Translations under genes and position numbers: made by a program
Notes under the pieces: generated by a model
The model's database searches: none
What the model saw: only the letters and a program-made list of their open reading frames with translations
What the model was told of the DNA's origin: nothing
DNA from: an uncultured Flavobacteriales bacterium
Lineage (GTDB): Bacteria > Bacteroidota > Bacteroidia > Flavobacteriales_D > Sanyastnellaceae
DNA length: 11,047 bases
Assembly: GCA_938092195.1 (NCBI GenBank)
Contig: CALKHD010000207.1
Span: forward strand, 1 to 11,047
Direction of reading: 5' to 3'
Part shown: positions 6,801 through 11,047 of the stretch, one piece after another
Position numbering within the stretch: the stretch's first letter is position 1
How the letters are laid out: the number at the start of each line of letters is the position of its first letter

Positions 6801-9743
6801 TCAACGAATCAACTGAACCGTTCCCGCCAACACCTTCTTGGATTCGCAAATGCCCTGGGCCTCGATTCTCCATGTGAAGAGCTCATTCATGTGGGAGAGC
6901 CCTTCATTGCTTGGGCTTCCATTCCACCACCAATCCTCGTCGTCGGTTTCAAAAACGGGCCTCCCCCAACGGTCATAGATCACCATGTTGAAAGACTCCA
7001 CTCCGGTCATCACAGGACCAAAACCATCGTTGATTCCGTCGTTGTTTGGCGAAAAAGCGGAAGGAACGAAGATGAGCATGCCATCGATCACCTCCACATC
7101 TACCCAATCGGTCGACACACATCCGGCACCATTTTGCACAGTCAACCCCACCTCAAACGTCCCTGAAGACAGGTAAGCGTGTTGGGCCTGCGTGTTGACT
7201 TGGACATTTCCGCCTGGCTTGATGTCGGATTGACCATCTCCAAAGTCCCACCTTCTGGACAGGATCACGTCTTGGGTCATGTCCTGAAAGTCCACCACAG
7301 CCCCTGGGAAGCAGACGACCTCTGGGCCATAAATGAATTCCACATTGGCCGGCTGAGTGAAAGGAATTTCCACCTCAACGCTGGTCAAACATCCATTTCC
7401 ATCAAGCAATTCTACCACGTAGTCTCCTGGGTCCAGGTTGGACTGCTCTTGTGAAAAGGAAGTCAACACCAAAGGAGGGCCCATGTCATCGGGCCAAATG
7501 ACAGTGCTGGGCGCCACATCACTCGAAAAATTTGCGCGCAAAACTCCGCTGCCTGACTCGCATGTATCAGGCTCGACCTGCATCTGTAAAAAGGGGGGTG
7601 AAGGGGCGGACAATGTCACCGAATCCACCGCCACACAGCCGTTGTCATCGACGGCTGTAAAAACATAAACGCCGGGCCCTAAACCTGTGACGGTATCGTT
7701 GCCCAAGACCCCTGTGGTCAGCGGAAAAGCATAATTGGGAATGCCGCCTGACGCCTGTAAAACCACACTTCCATCTTCAGAATCGGCGCATCGAACCTGG
7801 TATCCGTTGAAATCAGACACAGGGGTGGCCAAAACTTCCAATGCCGGCGGGGCCGTGAGTGAAACCATGGTCGTGTCAGCGCACCCCAATGGGTCGGTTA
7901 CAATTCCAATGTACTGCCCTACAGACAGTCCTTCCATAGCGACTGGGTTGCCAGAAGCATCCACCCAATCCCAAGAATAGCCTCCTGCCTCATCATTGCC
8001 CCCAGATGCCAATGGCTCAATGCTTCCATCCTCTGAATCAGGGCACGACACCGCAAAACCATTGTAGGCCAGGTCGGGAACCGCTTGGGCCTGAACGTCG
8101 AATACCTCTATTTCAAAAACGGCCTCGATGTTCGAATCGAGGCACTCTGAAGTCAGCTTGACTTGGTAAACACCTGGCTCATGAAAAACGAAAGTCAGCG
8201 AATCGTTGATCCCTGGCTCCTCGAGCGGCACTGGCAGTCCCGACCCTGTGATTTGCCAGACTTGGTAACAGCGCAACCCCACCTCTGTGACATTGTATAC
8301 CGTCACTGAATCCCCTGAGCAGATTTGACTGGAACTCGCCTCAATGGCGGGCTCGTTGTAACAGGTTTGACATTGGTACACGTCCTCCGGTTCGAAGGCG
8401 GATGTACTCACCGCAACGTTGAATGCGGTGGAAGAGAAAACTTCGCTTGAGGGGATGTCTTGGGCGCTCACTGCCACGGGCAACGACGCGATGTTGACCC
8501 CCACAGATTGACAAGAGACTGAACCATCAAAATCTGCCCGGATGAAAAGCGGATCCATCGAGCCATCCGTATTGCCGAACACACTGGAAGAGGTATACGC
8601 CGACATGGAATAGCCCAAATCCTCATCGAACCTCACGCCCACGGCCTTGTCACGCTCATTTCCTCCATATGTCTTGGCCCATGTAACGCCTCCATTTGTG
8701 GTCAATTGAACCAACAAAATGTCTTGCTCGTCCAAATCCTGGGTCAAGGCATCAGGATGGTCGAGAACCGAAGCCCCATAACCGTCTGTGCTTCCCAACA
8801 ACGCCAACCCTCCTTGAGCAAAGATCAGATCTCGGCCCAATTCATCGCCCGGACTTCCCACAGCGCGAGACCAAACCACCTCTCCATCATCCAAATTCAA
8901 CTTCATCAATAAGATGTCCTCGCCTCCAATTCCACCTGTGGTGGTGGGCGCCAAAACGTAGACCACACCTCCCTCCTCATCCACCAATCCATTGCACCCC
9001 CAGGCGATGTGCTCATTGGGGCCAAATCCAGCCCCAAAACTCTTCATCCAGACAGGATTTCCCTGAGCATCGAGTCTTGCCACTTCGACATCCCTACCGC
9101 TCAAGGCTTGGTTGGAAACAAACACGAACCCGCCCTCTTCTAAAGGCTGAATCATCAATGGATTCGCACTCATACTGGGATATCGCTTGGCCCAAATCAA
9201 ATTGCCTTGGGCATCCAGGCGCAACAATACAGGTCGCTGCGTAGCTTCTCCAATGGCCACAAATCCAGACCCCATTGGCTGGACATCGAAAACCCAAGTC
9301 ACGTCTTCATAGCCCTTGTACCATTCCAAATTGCCCTCGGCATCGATGCGCATGGCAAACCCTTCATTGTCCAAGATGGGATTCCCGCTGATGTCTAACC
9401 CCATGGCGATGGCACGAGAACCTCCAATCACATAGCCCCCATCTAATGTCGGTTCGATCGACTTCCCTCCTTCTGACTCCGCTGTCCCGTACAAATTGAA
9501 CCAATCTCGGTTCCCACAGGCATCCACCTTGTACACGTAGACATCACAACCACCAGCACTGCCATTGTTTTGGTGCTGGCCCGTGGCCACAAAGCCGCCA
9601 TCAGAAGATGTGGTGATGGCCAAACCACCTTGCATGGCATTCAGGTTGTACCGCCTCAGAAAGGTCTGATCCAACCCACCCTGCCCAGATAAAGAGGAGA
9701 GGAAGAACGTTCCCAACAGCAATATGATCGCCTTGTTGAACAT
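6801..9743 (-). CDS. Type IX-secreted multidomain surface protein: seven-repeat propeller, SprB-like repeats, PKD, CHU_C C-terminal domain
   Basis: 980 residues with a signal peptide at about 1-20 (LSG-Q). Residues about 25-415 hold seven repeats pairing a DGGFVATG-type strand with a KxDxxGNxxW-type strand, most simply a seven-bladed beta-propeller. An Ig-like stretch (about 450-550) is followed by two SprB-like repeats (near Cys567 and Cys652, each CxDSEDGS...ASGG...GxY...D..GC), another Ig-like domain, and a PKD domain with WDFGDG at 832-837. Residues 892-980 start FVPSAFSPNNDG and contain YDRWGRPVF, the hallmark of the gliding-motility-associated (CHU_C, type B) domain that directs export by the type IX system. 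It probably acts as a cell-surface or secreted adhesin-like protein; the ligand is unknown. Its ATG shares one base with the stop of the preceding small gene, implying translational coupling. Confidence 0.92.
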   Translation of the reverse strand: MFNKAIILLLGTFFLSSLSGQGGLDQTFLRRYNLNAMQGGLAITTSSDGGFVATGQHQNNGSAGGCDVYVYKVDACGNRDWFNLYGTAESEGGKSIEPTLDGGYVIGGSRAIAMGLDISGNPILDNEGFAMRIDAEGNLEWYKGYEDVTWVFDVQPMGSGFVAIGEATQRPVLLRLDAQGNLIWAKRYPSMSANPLMIQPLEEGGFVFVSNQALSGRDVEVARLDAQGNPVWMKSFGAGFGPNEHIAWGCNGLVDEEGGVVYVLAPTTTGGIGGEDILLMKLNLDDGEVVWSRAVGSPGDELGRDLIFAQGGLALLGSTDGYGASVLDHPDALTQDLDEQDILLVQLTTNGGVTWAKTYGGNERDKAVGVRFDEDLGYSMSAYTSSSVFGNTDGSMDPLFIRADFDGSVSCQSVGVNIASLPVAVSAQDIPSSEVFSSTAFNVAVSTSAFEPEDVYQCQTCYNEPAIEASSSQICSGDSVTVYNVTEVGLRCYQVWQITGSGLPVPLEEPGINDSLTFVFHEPGVYQVKLTSECLDSNIEAVFEIEVFDVQAQAVPDLAYNGFAVSCPDSEDGSIEPLASGGNDEAGGYSWDWVDASGNPVAMEGLSVGQYIGIVTDPLGCADTTMVSLTAPPALEVLATPVSDFNGYQVRCADSEDGSVVLQASGGIPNYAFPLTTGVLGNDTVTGLGPGVYVFTAVDDNGCVAVDSVTLSAPSPPFLQMQVEPDTCESGSGVLRANFSSDVAPSTVIWPDDMGPPLVLTSFSQEQSNLDPGDYVVELLDGNGCLTSVEVEIPFTQPANVEFIYGPEVVCFPGAVVDFQDMTQDVILSRRWDFGDGQSDIKPGGNVQVNTQAQHAYLSSGTFEVGLTVQNGAGCVSTDWVDVEVIDGMLIFVPSAFSPNNDGINDGFGPVMTGVESFNMVIYDRWGRPVFETDDEDWWWNGSPSNEGLSHMNELFTWRIEAQGICESKKVLAGTVQLIR

Positions 9744-10087
9744 CAGGGTGCCGGCGGCGCAGGAATCACAGTTAACGTGTCAAAGACCGCGAACTCGATT
9801 TGAGAGGATGCGTAACCCAATTGCGTGAGCCAGTCTCTGTAAACGTCTTGGCTTTGGGCCTTGAGAAGAGACATGCAAAATTCAACTTCACTCTCTTGGG
9901 GACGACAAACCACCCACTCCGCTCCTTTTTGATCCAGAATGTCCAAAAACATGGGCGTGAGGAACGGACACATGAATCCATCTTCAGCCATTTTTATCTC
10001 CACGCGCACGAAAGCGGGGTCTGGCTGGGGAGTCGGCGACCCGACTACGGAACCCAACATCTTGACAATCAAGAGGGCAAGCAACAT
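9743..10087 (-). CDS. Small exported protein with HMA-like beta-alpha-beta-beta-alpha-beta pattern
   Basis: 114 residues. A hydrophobic N-terminus (about 1-16) serves as a signal or anchor, followed by a Pro-rich spacer. From residue 26 the predicted order is strand (FVRVEIKM), loop GFMCP with Cys40, helix (about 42-54), strand (WVVCRP, Cys61), strand (VEFCMS, Cys71), helix (about 79-91) and strand (IEFAVFDT). This order and the loop Cys recall heavy-metal-associated (ferredoxin-like) domains. The second Cys of the usual CxxC metal site is missing, so metal binding is doubtful. The tail is PAPPAP. It is the first gene of the probable three-gene unit; its TGA overlaps the next ATG (TGATG), which argues that it is a real gene whose product works with the giant protein. 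The fold assignment is inference from pattern only. Confidence 0.75.
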   Translation of the reverse strand: MLLALLIVKMLGSVVGSPTPQPDPAFVRVEIKMAEDGFMCPFLTPMFLDILDQKGAEWVVCRPQESEVEFCMSLLKAQSQDVYRDWLTQLGYASSQIEFAVFDTLTVIPAPPAP

Positions 10088-10405
10088 TTGGTTTGGTTCA
10101 AGTAGACCCTCAATCTACCATGTGCAACCTGGTTTTGGTACGTATTTAAACTCTAATTCACAATCGATTGACATTCGTCGAACAATTATACACTTCTCTC
10201 ACCTTGCGTTGAATCCAGGGCATACACCTGTCAAATCATGCACTTTTTTGACTCAAAACAAGAATAAACAGCCCGGGAACCCTATAAAGTCAGTCGTGTG
10301 AAAACGTGTTTGTCTCCGATTACAAATCGAAATGCCCATCTCTTACTATGCGCTCAGAACTTTCCTACTTAAATCCGTAATTTTCAATTAGAACTGAACC
10401 GAAGA
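10088..10405. promoter_or_regulatory. Divergent intergenic region between the minus-strand operon and the second M43 gene
   Basis: These 318 bases, clearly AT-richer than the flanking genes, separate two outward-facing starts (10087 minus, 10406 plus) and should hold both promoters. TAATTTTC at 10378-10385 is a five-of-six match to the Bacteroidota -7 element for the plus gene, but it lacks a well-spaced -33 element. An imperfectly placed inverted repeat (GTCAAA at 10230-10235, TTTGAC at 10247-10252) could be an operator; this is weak. No open frame here looks coding, and no RNA gene or terminator was recognised. It does not resemble the 1451-1742 region by eye. Confidence 0.45.
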
Positions 10406-11047
10406 ATGAAAGCTTTTCTCACCCTAAGCCTCATGTGCTGCGGCATTTTGTGCACATCCATTTTCGCGCAATCTGCTGCTCTCACGTCCCCTCAAGAAAG
10501 CGACATCCCAAGTGACCGAACGTGCTACGCGCACGAGAAGCACGTCCAAATGATGGGACTGCAGAAATACGCCGCTGAAGCCGAGCGCATTGAGCAGCAC
10601 ACTGCGCAATGGGCACCGATTGTGGCACAGCAACGGGCGGCCAACCAAAACGCGGTGGTCACCATCCCCGTGGTCTTCCACGTGGTGTACCGCACCGCCA
10701 CCGAGACCATCTCTGCCGAGCAGATCCAAAGCCAACTCGACGTCCTCAACGACGACTTCAGGCGTTTGAATTCCGACGTGGACGACATTTGGCCGCAAGC
10801 CGCGGATACGGAAATCGAATTCTGCTTGGCCAGCTTCGACCCCCAAGGGAATCCAACGGACGGCATTCTTCGAGTGTCCACCACCGTCAATGGATTTGGC
10901 ACAAACGACGCGGTCAAATCGGCTTCTTCTGGTGGTTCAGACGCTTGGCCTTACAATGAATATTTGAACTTCTGGGTGTGCAACATCGGAGGCGGAATCC
11001 TCGGCTACGCTCAGTTTCCTGGTGGTTCAGCCAGCACCGATGGCGTG
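10406..11047 (+). CDS. Second M43-type metalloprotease, paralogue of the first (3' end cut by window edge)
   Basis: 214 codons run in frame from the ATG at 10406 to the right edge. Residues 1 to about 21 are a signal peptide (SIFA-Q). The propeptide has RTC (Cys40) followed by HEKHVQMMGLQKY, matching the first protease. From HEKH to STDGV the two proteins align without gaps, 122 of 172 residues identical by my count, including the LNDDFRRLNSD, DTEIEFCLASFDP and LNFWVCN stretches. The zinc-binding HExxH would fall about 20-25 residues beyond the window, so catalysis cannot be confirmed. The signal peptides differ, so the similarity starts just before HEKH. Whether it carries the same propeller and dockerin-like modules is unknown. 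It has the same orientation as the first copy, across the oppositely oriented 6020-10087 operon. Confidence 0.88.
   Translation, partial: MKAFLTLSLMCCGILCTSIFAQSAALTSPQESDIPSDRTCYAHEKHVQMMGLQKYAAEAERIEQHTAQWAPIVAQQRAANQNAVVTIPVVFHVVYRTATETISAEQIQSQLDVLNDDFRRLNSDVDDIWPQAADTEIEFCLASFDPQGNPTDGILRVSTTVNGFGTNDAVKSASSGGSDAWPYNEYLNFWVCNIGGGILGYAQFPGGSASTDGV

Noticed and set aside
8696..9244. 182-codon plus-strand open frame
   Set aside because: It is antisense to the propeller part of the type IX substrate; its Pro/His/Arg-rich low-complexity translation is a shadow.

Overview
The window looks like chromosomal DNA of a free-living, secretion-rich Bacteroidota (Flavobacteriales-like). Four things point there: a type IX secretion (gliding-motility type) C-terminal domain and SprB-like repeats at 6801-9743; a cytophagalysin-type M43 metalloprotease with a choice-of-anchor B module at 1743-6011; a lipoprotein with an RRYxKGY motif at 6020-6754; and starts without clear Shine-Dalgarno sequences. 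The genus cannot be fixed from this sequence.

Layout, left to right. (1) 1-1450, minus strand: the N-terminal 483 codons of an exported calcineurin-like metallophosphoesterase with a fibronectin-like domain, running off the left edge. (2) 1451-1742: divergent intergenic region with an AT-rich patch and one perfect inverted repeat. (3) 1743-6011, plus: a 1422-residue secreted mosaic made of an M43 protease, Cys-rich 21-residue repeats, a P-domain-like module, thrombospondin-3-like calcium repeats, a choice-of-anchor B beta-propeller, a second copy of the repeat/P-like module, and a terminal dockerin-like EF-hand pair. (4) 6020-10087, minus: three genes in one probable transcription unit. In order of transcription these are a small secreted protein with an HMA-like pattern, a 980-residue propeller/SprB/PKD/CHU_C protein whose start overlaps the previous stop by one base, and a lipoprotein with three C-terminal membrane segments. 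(5) 10088-10405: divergent intergenic region. (6) 10406 to the right edge, plus: the start of a second M43 protease, a close paralogue of the first (122 of 172 residues identical in an ungapped hand alignment).

Every recognisable product carries an export or lipoprotein signal. The locus therefore reads as a secretome neighbourhood (a phosphoesterase, two proteases, and one giant adhesin-like or surface protein with its small partner) rather than a metabolic pathway. The part most worth following up is the protease mosaic. It has no recognisable type IX sorting domain but ends in paired dockerin-like EF hands, contains an internal 226-residue duplication, and has a paralogue just beyond an oppositely oriented operon. 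No RNA gene, CRISPR array, insertion sequence or phage gene was seen.
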